A stretch of DNA of 64,000 bases from NCBI GenBank assembly GCA_038087015.1, contig JASBNA010000044.1, positions 1 through 64,000 on the forward strand. Reading direction: 5' to 3'. The notes under the pieces are model-generated. The model was not told where the DNA came from. It worked only from the letters and a program-made list of their open reading frames with translations, and did not search any database. Within the stretch, counting starts at the first letter, position 1. Each line of letters begins with the position of its first letter. The DNA is from Cerrena zonata. Taxonomy: Eukaryota > Basidiomycota > Agaricomycetes > Polyporales > Cerrenaceae. Made by a program: the position numbers and the translations under genes. Shown in pieces: positions 1 to 13,898 of this stretch.

Positions 1-43
1 AAGTCGAATCAAACTGGTATTGAGCATAGAACAGGGGCCCAGA

Positions 44-2065
44 ATGACTGACACGGGATCCTCGCCATTTGTTGAGCATCCCAGAGATGTATTTAATGAA
101 GAATCGGTTCTTAATTTGAAGCAGATTATCTCGAGTCTACAGTTTCAACTTTCGTCAACAAAATCGGAAAAGAGTTTGTTGGAACAGAGTAAAGAGAGTT
201 TATCGAAGAAATATGAAGAAATAATATCGAGAAAGAATGAAGACTTATCGAGTTTAGAACAGAATGTCGAGTTTTTGTATAAAGAACGGGAACAGTTACG
301 AGATAAGGTTGAAAATCAAAAAGGAATCTTCGAACAGCAACGTCAAGAGCTTTCGCAAGAAATTGATGAATTGAAGGGAAGCAATTCTAGATTGTTGAGT
401 AAGAATGATAAACTTGAATTCAAGTTGAACAATATAAATGCCAAATATGAGCATATAAAGTCAGATTTCAATTACGAATTAAGTAATAATGATCAATTGA
501 ACGGAAGGATTAAATCGCTTGAACTTGAGAATAAACGCTTATCCGAAATCAATGATGAGTTTTCCAATAACTTGAACTTGGCAGCAGATCAACTTTCAAA
601 TGATAGGAGTCTGGAATTACAAACCATAAATGATAACTTACAAAGAACCAATAGTCAATTACAATTAAAAGTTGATAAGCTATTACAACACAAGACATCA
701 ACCGAATTGTTGAAACAGAAGAATATATCTCTTGCCAATAAAGTATCCCGTTTAGAGAGCTTTGAGCAAAAATGTTGGAGTTTATCAGTTGAAAATACTG
801 AATTGAAGTCGAAATTTGATGATTACTTTAAAATAATCAACGAGTACATAACTCATGAAGATAATGATACGAATGAATCGGTTGTTATGAAGTTTGTTAA
901 TAAGTTGAAAGATTTGAAAAATAACAATTTGGTTTTATTCGATAAATACTCCCAAACTCAAACTAAATTAACTCAATTGGAAAATAAGCTTCAAAATCTT
1001 CATAGTAAAATTCAACACGAATACTTACCAAAAATAGATTCACTCAGTGAGCTGAATTTGTCAAAGGATTTACAGATTAAAAAACTTCAGGATCAAAAAA
1101 TGTTAAATAATAAAGAGATTGAATTCTTAAGGAACTCTTTGAAAAATTTTGACCGTATTGAGGCCAGTAAAGTCGAAAATGAAAGAAAAGAAAATAATAA
1201 CCCTTCTTCAGAAGCAACGAACCAATACTTATCAAACCTTGAAAAATTGGTTGACCAATATAAATTAGAAATAGATTCATTACAGAAACAAGCTGTAAAG
1301 TCCTCATCTTCAATTGGAGAAAAAAGACCTAGAATTGTTGACGATGCAATGGAAGTAAAATCCATGAATATTAATACTTCCTTAGATAGAGAGAATGTTA
1401 AGCTTCAAACTCAAGTCAAAAACCTAGAAGATGAAATCACTCGTTTAAACGACAAGATTCAAAGTAACGAAAAAGTTGAGTCCCAAAGAGAATCTATTCA
1501 TATGGTTCAATTGAAGTCTAATCCATTCAGCAAAGACCAATTAGTGAAACAACAATCCTTGGACTTACTTATCAAGGAGAATCAAGATTTAATCAAAAAA
1601 TTCGTGGAAGGTATAGATGATGACTCGATAGATTTGATTCCAAAGTCAGTTTTTGCCCGTCAAGAACAAGATAAGACCATCTTACAAACTAAAGTTGATC
1701 AATTAACTAAAAAAATTCATAGACTTAAAACAATTTATGCAGATAAAAGTAAGGACATATTGTCAATTATATCCAAATATTTCGGTTATACAATTGAATT
1801 CATTCCAAGCCCTATAAATCCAAATGATCTTTCATCAAGGATAAAGTTGGTCTCAAGATATTTGTCAAATAAAGATAATTCTGCACCTAGTAATGCTTAT
1901 TTAATTTTAGATTTAAATTCCAAATCTTTGAAAGCAAATGGTAATCTTGAATTTAAAAGCTTGTGTGAAGATTTAGTCAGTAATTGGGTAAATGAAAAAG
2001 GTCAAATCCCTTGCTTCTTAAGTGCATTAAATCTAAAGATCTATGAAACTTACGTTCTATCATAA
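44..2065 (+). CDS. MAD1: Spindle assembly checkpoint protein Mad1
   Basis: Predicted 673 aa, almost entirely coiled coil (heptad-rich, E/K/L/N/Q-rich from about residue 20 to 570), followed by a compact C-terminal domain whose last residues (IPCFLSALNLKIYETY) resemble the RWD-like Mad1 C-terminus. Mad1 family proteins sit at unattached kinetochores and nuclear pores and recruit Mad2 to delay anaphase. The first in-frame ATG is at 44; the frame stays open upstream to the window edge through a TTG at 20, so a more 5' start outside the window cannot be excluded. The length is close to S. cerevisiae Mad1 (about 750 aa). It converges on PRP6, with only 55 bp between the stop codons. Confidence 0.85.
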   Translation: MTDTGSSPFVEHPRDVFNEESVLNLKQIISSLQFQLSSTKSEKSLLEQSKESLSKKYEEIISRKNEDLSSLEQNVEFLYKEREQLRDKVENQKGIFEQQRQELSQEIDELKGSNSRLLSKNDKLEFKLNNINAKYEHIKSDFNYELSNNDQLNGRIKSLELENKRLSEINDEFSNNLNLAADQLSNDRSLELQTINDNLQRTNSQLQLKVDKLLQHKTSTELLKQKNISLANKVSRLESFEQKCWSLSVENTELKSKFDDYFKIINEYITHEDNDTNESVVMKFVNKLKDLKNNNLVLFDKYSQTQTKLTQLENKLQNLHSKIQHEYLPKIDSLSELNLSKDLQIKKLQDQKMLNNKEIEFLRNSLKNFDRIEASKVENERKENNNPSSEATNQYLSNLEKLVDQYKLEIDSLQKQAVKSSSSIGEKRPRIVDDAMEVKSMNINTSLDRENVKLQTQVKNLEDEITRLNDKIQSNEKVESQRESIHMVQLKSNPFSKDQLVKQQSLDLLIKENQDLIKKFVEGIDDDSIDLIPKSVFARQEQDKTILQTKVDQLTKKIHRLKTIYADKSKDILSIISKYFGYTIEFIPSPINPNDLSSRIKLVSRYLSNKDNSAPSNAYLILDLNSKSLKANGNLEFKSLCEDLVSNWVNEKGQIPCFLSALNLKIYETYVLS

Positions 2066-2120
2066 ATTGTACATTAATAATTAATAAAATATAATACACT
2101 ATAAACTGATTTATGTAGCA

Positions 2121-4847
2121 TCAAATACTCTTTGCTAATAATTTTTCTGAAACTAATTCAATAATCTCTTTGGGAGTCTTCTCAAAATTATCTAAATCTT
2201 TATTTACATTATTCCAAGTTTCGCCATCGTTTATATCATCATAATTTTTCTTTAAGTTTTGGAGTAAGCCCAGCTTCTCTTGTGCCGACCCATATTTATC
2301 AATAAAACAATATAACCACCCCCACGATTCACCACTTTGCTTATTACTTGTAAGTGCTCTTTCAAACCATGACTTTGCTTTCAGAAATTTACCATCCAAC
2401 CAAAAAAATACTCCGATACTAAGTAAAATACTGGTTGAATTATTGGTATTTCTCATGGCATCTAGAAAAGCATTCTTTCTCTGGGACATTTTGGGAATTA
2501 ACGATAGATGCTGTATCCATATTGACGAAGAGTTAGGGAAAATTTTAAGAGCCTTGTTTGTAATTTGTTGTGCAGCTGTCCTATCATTCTGTCTTCTTTC
2601 CAATTTGATTTTGGCTTCCCATAGTTTATCACTGGTTGGATTTTTTAGAATTGCAGTATCCAAAACTGATCTAGCCCTAATGACTGTTTTCAAATATTTT
2701 TCATCTACCCAAGCTAAGTTTATCCATATTTCTATAGAATTTGGACATTTTTTGGTTCCTGTAGAGAGAACTTCTCTAGCTTGCTTAATTAGGTCAAAGT
2801 CAACTAGTACCAGACTCTTCTGCAAATATAACTTAGGTTCTTCTGGAAAGAGGTCCAAAGCTTGAGCAGTCAACGATAGGAAATCTGATACCTCCAAAGT
2901 AACAATTTTCTTTCGAGCTAAAAACCTCATCAAATGAATATGTTTGAACCATACACGGGCAGAAGAAGTTGGTATTTTATCGATGGAATCTGTTGAAATG
3001 GACATGGCTTCTTGATAATTGTGGTTCTTAACTTCTAATTTTACACGGGCTAGCCATATGTTTTCGCTAGTAGGTAATCTAGAGCTTGCGTCGCTTAAAA
3101 TCATACGGGCACCTTCAACATCATTTCCAAGAAGCCATTTGTCCTTCGCATACATTAGCAGAAGCAATTCATTGTCTTGGTTCAAGTTGACTGCTTTTGA
3201 ATAATATTCAAATAATTTAGACCCATCGAAGTCTTGGCTATTTTTCATTGACAGGATGAGACTTAACCAACTTTCGATGTTGTTTGGAAATTTATCAATG
3301 ATGTATTCGTATATGAAATGTGCTACTCTAAACTCTCTTTTCAGGATAAGCTTTTCTGCATCATCGAGCCACTCATCCAAACTCTCTTTACCATCAGAAT
3401 CAAGAGTAACTTTTACAATTGCAGATGAAGTTTTAGTGAAGCCCTCTAGATTAGCATCGATTGCTTGACTAAACCAGCCAGCTTTAGATAACAAATGGGA
3501 TTTATCAACTGTATTCTTTTCTAATTCTTTAAAACCTTTAGCGAGTAATTTATTCAACTTTTCCATTGGTATATCATCCTTTTCACGTTCTTCTAACTTA
3601 CAGGCTATGATCCAAACCATGTAATTGTCAGCTAATGCTTTTCTAGCCTTATTCAATAACGATTTGGCATCGTCATAGTTCGATAAGTTAATGAGAGTTA
3701 ACCAGAAATCCCACTCTTTAGGACAAAGCTCTACCGCTTTGGCTAATAATTTTTGAACATCCTCCTTGGAGTCCTCCAAATTGACCAAGCTTTTCCATAG
3801 TTCGACATTTGTAGGTATAAATTCAAGACCTTTCATCAAAATCTTTCTCCTTGAAACTATATCGGTCTTGTTTTCCAACTCAAAAGCTTTAAGCCAAAGC
3901 TTTTCTGATTTAATATTGAATTTAAGACCTTCATTGACAATGGCTTTACAAAATTTTGTACCCTCTGTCGTCTTTTGGTGGATTCTAATATTCTCTAACC
4001 AGATGTCAGGATTATGGGGCACATTATGACAACCTTCAATTATGAATTTTTTGGCAGCAGTATAGTTATTTGCCTGTTCTTCTAATCTTGCTGAAGCAAT
4101 CCATGAGTTGGATTTACGAGGCTCTGTTTTTCTCAAAGAGGCCAAAATCAAACGTCCCTTTTTAATATCTTGTATTTTGCTATCATTGTTTTGCAACTCT
4201 TCCAATTCTCTTGCAATATTCTCATTATTATTATCACTCGTCCCTGCTATTTGATCTAATTGTTTACTAAGCAAAAGATCCTTGGCCTGTGATATCGATT
4301 GGAAATTAGTAACTTCATCGTTGGAGTTTAAAGATCCCATGGATCCAGCTCCTGCAATTACAGAATCGGGCATGGCATACGTTCTCTGTTGTTGTTGTTC
4401 AAGGAGTCGTGTTCTTTTATTTCTCCTGGTTATATCACCAACTTCTGGAATATTAGCCCACTCATTATCATTCACCGAGGTAAGTGCCCTCTTTAAATCG
4501 GTGAACTGTCCTTTGATCTTATCAGAAGTTTCCGATGTAGATAGTTCCAAATCTCCAGTTGACTTATTCTTATTTCTCAGATTCATTTTGCGATCAATTT
4601 CTTCGTATATTCGGTCTGCCTCGTCATCATCCTTGTCTTTCAATTCCAGACCTAGAATACCACCTTCTTCGTCATCCTGGAACTTCAATTCATCTTCGTT
4701 ATCTCCATTTTCATCTTCATCATCCAAGTTGGGCTGGAACCTGACTGGGCCAGAATCGGCACTAGTAGTGAACCCTGTGGCACCTCTTCCTATCCCTGCC
4801 ACATATCCTGGTGGTGGCTCCTGGTCCAAAAACGCTTTTCGCTCCAT
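2121..4847 (-). CDS. PRP6: U4/U6-U5 tri-snRNP splicing factor Prp6
   Basis: Predicted 908 aa. The N-terminus (FLDQEPPPGYVAGIGRGA) is the PRP1_N signature of Prp6/PRPF6. An acidic linker follows, then many HAT/TPR-type helical repeats (recurring W..L..LE patterns) from about residue 230 to the end. Prp6 bridges U5 and U4/U6 snRNPs in the tri-snRNP and is essential for pre-mRNA splicing in the nucleus. The ATG at 4847 is chosen over an in-frame TTG at 4865 because it directly precedes the conserved ERKAFLDQ block. The length matches S. cerevisiae Prp6 (899 aa). It is divergently arranged with RRB1 across about 257 bp. Confidence 0.93.
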   Translation of the reverse strand: MERKAFLDQEPPPGYVAGIGRGATGFTTSADSGPVRFQPNLDDEDENGDNEDELKFQDDEEGGILGLELKDKDDDEADRIYEEIDRKMNLRNKNKSTGDLELSTSETSDKIKGQFTDLKRALTSVNDNEWANIPEVGDITRRNKRTRLLEQQQQRTYAMPDSVIAGAGSMGSLNSNDEVTNFQSISQAKDLLLSKQLDQIAGTSDNNNENIARELEELQNNDSKIQDIKKGRLILASLRKTEPRKSNSWIASARLEEQANNYTAAKKFIIEGCHNVPHNPDIWLENIRIHQKTTEGTKFCKAIVNEGLKFNIKSEKLWLKAFELENKTDIVSRRKILMKGLEFIPTNVELWKSLVNLEDSKEDVQKLLAKAVELCPKEWDFWLTLINLSNYDDAKSLLNKARKALADNYMVWIIACKLEEREKDDIPMEKLNKLLAKGFKELEKNTVDKSHLLSKAGWFSQAIDANLEGFTKTSSAIVKVTLDSDGKESLDEWLDDAEKLILKREFRVAHFIYEYIIDKFPNNIESWLSLILSMKNSQDFDGSKLFEYYSKAVNLNQDNELLLLMYAKDKWLLGNDVEGARMILSDASSRLPTSENIWLARVKLEVKNHNYQEAMSISTDSIDKIPTSSARVWFKHIHLMRFLARKKIVTLEVSDFLSLTAQALDLFPEEPKLYLQKSLVLVDFDLIKQAREVLSTGTKKCPNSIEIWINLAWVDEKYLKTVIRARSVLDTAILKNPTSDKLWEAKIKLERRQNDRTAAQQITNKALKIFPNSSSIWIQHLSLIPKMSQRKNAFLDAMRNTNNSTSILLSIGVFFWLDGKFLKAKSWFERALTSNKQSGESWGWLYCFIDKYGSAQEKLGLLQNLKKNYDDINDGETWNNVNKDLDNFEKTPKEIIELVSEKLLAKSI

Positions 4848-4964
4848 CAATTCGATAGTTTTCAAATAGCCACTGAAGGTTTATGCTTTCCTTATTGAAA
4901 AAGTGAATGTCTAGTTAGATATTTGACAATTTCGTCCGTCCTGCATACCACGAGTGAAGATGGC

Positions 4965-5020
4965 TCACGTGATGAGCATTAAAATCGATGCGATAGAATT
5001 TTTTTTTTTTTTTTTTTTTT
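4965..5020. promoter_or_regulatory. Shared PRP6/RRB1 promoter with TCACGTGA and poly(T)
   Basis: A perfect TCACGTGA E-box lies at 4965-4972, directly followed by GATGAGC (PAC-like). A 22-base T run lies at 4999-5020, 85 bp before the RRB1 start. CACGTG is the classical Cbf1 site; PAC plus A/T tract is typical of ribosome-biogenesis promoters, which fits RRB1. Function is inferred from motif identity only. Confidence 0.5.
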
Positions 5021-5104
5021 GAAAAATCTTTAAATCATAAATTACCGTTTGATATTTTCTTCCAGTGTTTCCACTACTAAGTAATTTCGACGGTATAGAT
5101 AAGA

Positions 5105-6646
5105 ATGTCTAAAAGAAGTGCATCCGAAGATTTGGTTCCAGATGCTTCTGGCTCGGCCAAGACTGGAAGAGACTCATTGCCTCAAGCCAATACCACAAAT
5201 AATGGTGATGAGGTTGAAATGGGAGAATTTGAAGATCCTTATGGGGATGATTTTGAAAGTGACGGTGAAATTATTGAGCTTGATTCTGCCAATGAACATG
5301 AAGAACAAGATGATGATAGAATGGAAGAAGATGGTGAAAGTAAACTCGAAGAATTAGAAAGAAAAGACCAAGAACAAGAACAAGAACAAGAACCAACCAT
5401 TTATTTACCACACAAATCCAAGCCATTGGGTCCCGATGAAGTCTTGGAGGCCGATCCTTCTGTATATGAAATGTTACATAACGTTAATTTACCATGGCCA
5501 TGTTTGACCCTTGATATCTTACCAGATAATCTTGGAAATGAAAGAAGAAATTATCCAGCATCTGTTTATGTTACCACTGCAACCCAAGCTTCTCGCAGTA
5601 AAGACAATGAATTGATTGCAATGAAACTTTCTTCATTGGCCAAAACTTTGGTCAAAGACGAAGATGATGAAGAAGACGACGAAGAAGACGAAGATGATGA
5701 CAATGATGCTGACCCAATTATGGATTCTGAAACCATTCCATTGAAGCATACCACTAATAGAATCAGAGTTTCTCCACATGCTGCCGAAACCGGTGAATAC
5801 TTAACCGCTACCATGTCAGAAAGTGGTGAAGTTTTCATTTATGATTTAAGCCCTCAATATAAAGCATTCGATACTCCAGGTTTCATGATTCCTAAATCAG
5901 CTAAAAGACCAGCCCACACCATCAGAAATCACGGTAATGTGGAAGGTTATGGTTTAGACTGGTCTCCTTTAATTAACACTGGTGCTTTATTATCGGGGGA
6001 TGTTTCTGGTAGAATCCATTTAACTAACAGAACCACTTCTAATTGGGTTACCGACAAAACTCCATTTTTTGCATCCCAATCCTCAATCGAAGATATCCAA
6101 TGGTCTACTGGTGAATCAACTGTTTTCGCCACTGCTGGTTGTGATGGTTACGTTCGTATCTGGGATACTAGATCCAAAAAACATCAACCTGCTATTTCCG
6201 TTCAAGCCTCCAATACTGATGTTAACGTTATTTCCTGGTGTAGTAAAATCAATCATTTATTGGCTTCTGGTCATGATGATGGTACTTGGAGCGTTTGGGA
6301 TTTACGTAACTTCAACTCTCCAACTACTCCATCTCCAGTTGCAAACTATGATTTCCACAAATCTCCAGTTACCTCCATATCCTTCAACCCATTAGATGAA
6401 TCTATTATTGCCGTCTCTTCTGAAGATAACACCGTCACCTTATGGGATTTAGCTGTTGAAGCTGATGATGAAGAAATCTCTCAACAAAGAAAAGAAGCCC
6501 AAGAATTGCATGACATCCCACCTCAATTATTATTTGTTCACTGGCAAAGAGATGTTAAAGACGTTAGATGGCATAAACAAATTCCTGGTTGTTTAGTCTC
6601 CACCGGTGGTGAAGGTTTAAATATTTGGAAGACCATTTCTGTTTAG
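5105..6646 (+). CDS. RRB1: Ribosome assembly WD40 chaperone Rrb1
   Basis: Predicted 513 aa. A highly acidic N-terminus (residues about 35-95, with E/Q repeats) precedes a CAF1C/H4-binding-like segment and WD40 repeats; clear WD signatures (VRIWDTR, WSVWDLR, VTLWDLA) and a terminal blade with [10 protein letters not shown] are visible. A second acidic D/E run lies near residue 190. This is the Rrb1/GRWD1 family, the dedicated chaperone of newly made ribosomal protein L3 (Rpl3) in early 60S assembly. Length equals S. cerevisiae Rrb1 (511 aa). Codon use is strongly biased towards TTA/TTG for leucine, suggesting high expression. Confidence 0.94.
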   Translation: MSKRSASEDLVPDASGSAKTGRDSLPQANTTNNGDEVEMGEFEDPYGDDFESDGEIIELDSANEHEEQDDDRMEEDGESKLEELERKDQEQEQEQEPTIYLPHKSKPLGPDEVLEADPSVYEMLHNVNLPWPCLTLDILPDNLGNERRNYPASVYVTTATQASRSKDNELIAMKLSSLAKTLVKDEDDEEDDEEDEDDDNDADPIMDSETIPLKHTTNRIRVSPHAAETGEYLTATMSESGEVFIYDLSPQYKAFDTPGFMIPKSAKRPAHTIRNHGNVEGYGLDWSPLINTGALLSGDVSGRIHLTNRTTSNWVTDKTPFFASQSSIEDIQWSTGESTVFATAGCDGYVRIWDTRSKKHQPAISVQASNTDVNVISWCSKINHLLASGHDDGTWSVWDLRNFNSPTTPSPVANYDFHKSPVTSISFNPLDESIIAVSSEDNTVTLWDLAVEADDEEISQQRKEAQELHDIPPQLLFVHWQRDVKDVRWHKQIPGCLVSTGGEGLNIWKTISV

Positions 6647-7085
6647 AGACAGTAAAACATCCGAAAACTGCATTGGAATACCAAACTAGTGCTTAATGGA
6701 AAGTTCTTTTTTTTTATTTTCAATAGAAGAAGACTCTTTTTTGTATATTAGTTAGACAAGTTTAATAAAAATTCATGCTACATTTAAATTCTTGACTTGT
6801 ATTATTTGTCCTTTTATCTAACCTATGATTCTGCACTCGATGTCGTTTTCGACATCATCTTACTCTCAGTTTAAATCAAGCCTGATATAATTCGTAAAGC
6901 TGTTTAACATGACTGCCCTGTTGCACTCATATTCCTCTTCATCTAAGCTTGACTGGTTGCGAAATATCTTTCTGAAGGTGTAAAAATTGAAGTTTTTACA
7001 GTTTAAGCTCATCTTCTTCACTGCTTTAAAAAAAAAAAATCAATGAATACGACCGACGAAGGTTGATGTTTTCACCAATTTGACC
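6647..7085. other. Intergenic RRB1-KEL3, contains a 16-bp palindrome
   Basis: No ORF of note. The main structure is the perfect interrupted palindrome ATGTCG-TTTT-CGACAT at 6840-6855, about 231 bp upstream of KEL3. The same half-sites with a 4-base gap recur at 25203 and 27606. An A12 tract precedes KEL3 at about 7028. Confidence 0.6.
6840..6855. promoter_or_regulatory. ATGTCG-N4-CGACAT palindrome (copy 1)
   Basis: Perfect 6-bp inverted half-sites separated by TTTT, in the KEL3 upstream region. It looks like a site for a dimeric DNA-binding protein; the binding factor is unknown. Confidence 0.45.
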
Positions 7086-8648
7086 ATGGCAAAGAAAGAT
7101 AAGAAGTCTAAAGAAAGTAAAAAAGCTCGTGCTGCCGAAAAGCAAAAGAAAAACCAGTCAAAGGCCGAGTCAAAATCAAAAAAACAGGCAAAGAAAACAG
7201 GTGAAGAGGAAGAAGATGAAGATATCGATCAAATTTTAGAGCAATATGCTAAAGAACAAGAAGAGTTCGAGGCTGTTAACATTGAAGTTTGCAAAAGACC
7301 ATCGAAAAGGTTAAATCCTACTTTGGTTGCTAACCCAGCTCATAATAAACGTGAATTATTTTTGTTTGGTGGTGAATGTATGGTTGGATCAGCATCTCAT
7401 TTCTATAACGACTTGTATTCGTATACAATTGATAATGACACCTGGAGAAAGATATCTTCTAAGAATTCTCCATTGCCTCGTTCATCCCATGCTATGTGTG
7501 CACATCCATCTGGTGTAATATTATTGTTTGGTGGTGAATTTTCCTCTCCCAAACAATCGACATTTTACCACTATGGTGATACTTGGATTTTAGATGCAGA
7601 TACCAAGGAATGGACCAAAATTGATCAGAAAAGGGGCCCATCTGCTAGATCAGGTCACAGAATGTGTGTTTGGAAGAATTATATAATCATGCATGGTGGT
7701 TTCCGTGATTTAGGTACCATGACTACTTACTTAAATGATATGTGGTTGTTTGATATCACTAGCTATAAGTGGGAACAAGTTGAATTCCCACCAAATCACC
7801 CAATTCCAGATGCTAGATCAGGGCATTCAATGATTCCTTGTGCAGACGGGGCGGTCATATACGGTGGTTATTGTAAAGTGAAAGCAAAGAAAGGTTTACA
7901 AAAAGGTAAAGTTTTGAATGATTGCTGGTTAGTCAAAATGAAAGCTGATCCAAAAGGTATTAGAGTTGAGAGAAGACGTAAACAAGGATTTAATCCACTG
8001 CCAAGGGTTGGTTGCTCAATGGTTTACCATAAGAATCGTGGTATTTTATTTGGGGGTGTGTTTGATTTTGAAGAAAGTGAAGAACAAATTGATTCTGAGT
8101 TTTATAATAATTTGTATTCGTATCAAATTGAAACAAATAGATGGTATAATTTATCATTGAAACCACAAAGGAAGAAGAAACAAGAAAATGTCAAAGAAAA
8201 AACAAGAGATGAAGATTTAGAAGATATTTTAAATTCCATTTTAGCCAAAGCTAATTTGAATGATGATGATGAGCAAGAAGAAATTTCACAAATCGAACAA
8301 TTAAGAAAGCTTGAAGAAGAGGAAGAACAGAGCAACGAGGATAAAGTGGAATACCCAATTGTTAACAAGTTACCACATGAAAGATTCAATGCCACTACCT
8401 GTGTAGTAGATGATGTTTTCTATATATATGGTGGTATTTTTGAAAGAGGTGAACAAGAGTTTAACTTGGATTCATTTTATTCTATAGATTTGGGAAAACT
8501 TGATGGGGTTAAAGTTTTCTGGGAAAACTTGAAAGAATTAGAACAAGAATACGAAAACTCAGATGATGAATTCGATGAAGATGACGATGAGGATGATGAA
8601 GAAGACGAAGACGAAGACGACAAGGAAACCGATAATAAATTAGAAGTC

Positions 8649-8679
<31 letters not shown>

Positions 8680-8978
8680 TTGAGGAGGAGGAAGATGAAA
8701 TTCCCGACCCAAGACCATGGTTACCACATCCTAAACCATTTGAAACTTTGAGAGCATTTTATGTCCGTACTGGTGCTCAATTCCTTGAATGGTCTATTTC
8801 AAGTAACAGGGAAGCAAGAGGTAAGTACTTGAAGAAAGCTGCATTCGATTTATGTGAGGAAAGATTCTGGGAAAGAAGAGAACAAGTTAGTATTGCCGAG
8901 GATACTTTGGAAGATATGGGTGGAGTAGGTGAAGTCATTGAAAAGAATACCAATGCCAAACCCACCAAAAGAAGATAG
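7086..8978 (+). CDS. KEL3: Kelch-repeat protein Kel3-like
   Basis: Predicted 630 aa. A lysine-rich N-terminus (MAKKDKKSKESK) is followed by kelch repeats with the usual FGG/YGG and PR.GH patterns (LFGGEC, LFGGEF, MHGGFRDLG, IYGGYCK, LFGGVFDF, IYGGIFERG), an acidic D/E-rich insertion at about residues 490-540, and a conserved DUF4110-like C-terminus (PRPWLPHPKPFETLRAFY). This matches S. cerevisiae Kel3 (YPL263C, 651 aa), a cytoplasmic protein of poorly defined function. The ATG at 7086 is preferred over a TTG two codons upstream. It is followed by DIM1 in convergent orientation about 207 bp downstream. Confidence 0.9.
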
Positions 8979-9185
8979 GAAATAATATATCATGAGTATA
9001 GAGTTAATTATTACTATTATTATTTTAAACGAGATTGTAGATGTTTTATTAAGTATGAAGATATTATACAGGGGAAATGGGACTAACAAAATAAGACAAG
9101 AATGAAGTTAAAGATGAATGCTGAGTTCATATTGAAAACAGCATTGAAAAGAAATAAATAATCATAAACGATGGAAGATATTGAA

Positions 9186-11215
<2,030 letters not shown>

Positions 11216-13796
11216 ATGAGTAAAAGTGATGATCGATTTAATTCCCTAAAATCGTTCCTTACTGATATTCCTAGACTAGGCGTAATACAAGAGCTAATAC
11301 AAATTCCCCCAACCTCAACCAAACCTTCTGCATCATGATCTACTAAAAATCAACAAGTTAACAGATGAAATACATGGCCTTTTATTGAACTTTCAGCAGG
11401 CTTTAGAAGTTTATATTAATAAAAGCGATGATGACGGCTTGGAGTGGTACTACGATGGTAAATCCGATGTGATAGATCTAATAGAAGATACCGAATCAAT
11501 TGACGGATTAATTTCTGAGATATTAACTGTCATTGATTCCTCAGAATCCTCAATTGACCCTCAAGACTTATCAGGGTTACTCTCGAAATTAGAAACAACA
11601 TCTGATTTACAGCTTGACGTCAAAAAATCTTTGATCCTACTCAAGAGAAAAGTTGATATATCTATCAATTATAAGGAAATCAATGAAACCATAATAAAAT
11701 CACTTAAAGATGAAATACTACTCTGTATTGAATGTTTCCATAAAATTCTGGAATCAAAACTCTCATCTCCAAATCGCCTTCTACCTAAGTTTGACTTGGC
11801 CCAGATTACTGCTAAGATGAAGATTAATGATTTATCAAGTCATTCTAATACTAATTTTTCTACAAAATCCTTGAGACTACCCACTTTTAATGACTTCGAT
11901 GAATCCTTATACAACGACTACTTGATGCTTGAATCTCGTATAAAGCCTTTGAAAGTAAGTTTAGAATTTTTGCCTTTGAAAATCAACGAATTTAATCATT
12001 TATGCTCTAAGATTTCTCCCCAGACTGCTAATAATATACAAATAACCTACAACGAATTAATGGATAATTGGAACTATTTGCAACTAGAATTAGAAAATCT
12101 AAAAAGTGAATCTTTAGATAAAAGATGGAATGAGATTTTCAAATATCTTATTAATGAAATTACCTACAAGTGTAAAACATTAAGAGAAGAATTGAGATCG
12201 AAAAACTCATCTAATGATGGTGATCTTGATGCATCTGATGCTATGGATATAATAGGTCCAGCTTATAAACTCTGTTCAAACTCAATAACTATGATTAATA
12301 AAGCTTTCACTGAAGGAACAATTACTGATTCTTCCTTGGTACCTTTATTCAATGAAAAGCTTTTGCCTGAGTGGGACTTGCTTAATAATACACTCATGAA
12401 TGCGTCCCCCCTGCCTTCCTCATCTCACAGGCTTTCAAAATCTGTGGATAAGTTAAGTTCCAATGATCACTCATTGGATGAAAATGGTCTTAGAACACTT
12501 CAAACAGTAAAAAGAAGATCTTCTATGTTCAATTCTGGTAAAAAAAAGTTCACCCTCGTCGGATCCGCTTGGCACTATCGATGAAAACGACGATAAACTT
12601 GAAAGGAAGTCATTTAGTTCTCGAAGAAGTATATTGATTGATTTACCACAAAAGTCACAACTGAATACCGTTTCTTCTCGCTCAAGCTCAACTCCAAGTG
12701 AGCTGGTTTCTCCAAGTGCGTTGGGTATCGATTTAGGTGTCAGTGTCGACCAGGTATCTTCTAAGTCTACCCCTTTCAGTATTGAACAAAAGGACAAGGT
12801 TAGAGATTTTCTTGCCAATGAGAAAAACGGTAATCCTAATAGTGAACAGAATCAGTTTTTAGAGATGAAAAGAAAAATTTAAAGCAATCTTTAATGAGAT
12901 TAAATGGAGGAGTTGATATTGACGATGACGAAGATGATGAAGCAACTTTGGTGCATGCAACTCCAAAACTTTCATATGACCTTGAGTCGTCATTTAGCGA
13001 CTCAAGGATGTCAAGATCAACCTTGGCTAGAAATCTGTATAGCATCCAGGAATTATTCAACTATTTAATGAAAAACTCCCGTCATAAACCAACCAAACTT
13101 CCACTAATAAGAGACGACTACACTAGTCTTGGCTTACCGGTTATCAAAAAATGTTATATAGATTCATCCAGGCCTTCGAGAATTCCAAGCATTAGTCCAA
13201 ATCATCCAGTTTTCCAGTCACCTCAGCGTAAACCATCCAAGGACATTACCGGCAGGGTAGACTACAGCCCCACCAAAAACACACCTATAGAAGTTAAAAG
13301 TCAACGCACGTTAAAACCTCCACTATTTGCGATGAAAAGAAACTCACTTCTCAAAAAACCTATGAATGATTCAACTAATACAACTAGGAATACTAAAAAT
13401 TCAACACTCAATCAAAAGCAGTCTAGTTTAGAGGTCAGAAATAATGCCAAAACTTCCCCAAACTCGGTTGATTCTAACGCAAGATCGTCGATTTCATTAT
13501 CCAGACTCTCTGGGGTATCACTTAGTGGGATGAATACACCTAATCTTTCATATTCACATAATATGAAGAACTCCCCGGAAGCCAAGCAAAGAATGTCTCT
13601 GTTAAGCAATATATCTCCATCGGCATCCTTAATCTCGTCTTCTCTGTCCTATAGATCATCATCACCTACCAGACAACTTTCACCTATTCGATCCACCTCC
13701 CCAGAAAGACCCAACTCCTCAATCGGGTCAAGATTTGACGAAGTCCACTTGATCCAACCTCTTAAAAAAACAACCACCAAGAGTGCATGGAGATAA
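11216..13796 (+). CDS. KAR9: Karyogamy/spindle-positioning protein Kar9, frame broken three times
   Basis: Three consecutive reading frames form one Kar9-family protein (about 859 aa when read across the breaks; S. cerevisiae Kar9 is 644). The N-terminal two-thirds has the helical Kar9 domain (DEIHGLLLNFQQALEVY onward); the C-terminus is a basic, Ser/Pro-rich region with microtubule/EB1-type character (SxIP-like sites such as SRIPSIS). Kar9 links Bim1 and Myo2 to orient spindles. Frame breaks: an apparent extra C in the C5 run 11306-11310, an extra A in the A8 run 12540-12547, and a missing A in the A5 run 12873-12877. Coding character continues in the new frame each time, so assembly indels are likelier than decay. 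ATG 11216 is the first ATG after an in-frame stop. Confidence 0.75.
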
Positions 13797-13898
13797 TGTT
13801 TCAAAAATCATGCGTTTATTACTATGTACAATATATACAAGATGCCTATCATCAATAAGCTTCATACTTTCATTTCTTATTCTTGTGTTTACTTAATT

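Noticed and set aside
20..43. Extension of MAD1 to the TTG at 20
   Set aside because: Non-ATG start; the first ATG is at 44, though the true start could lie outside the window.
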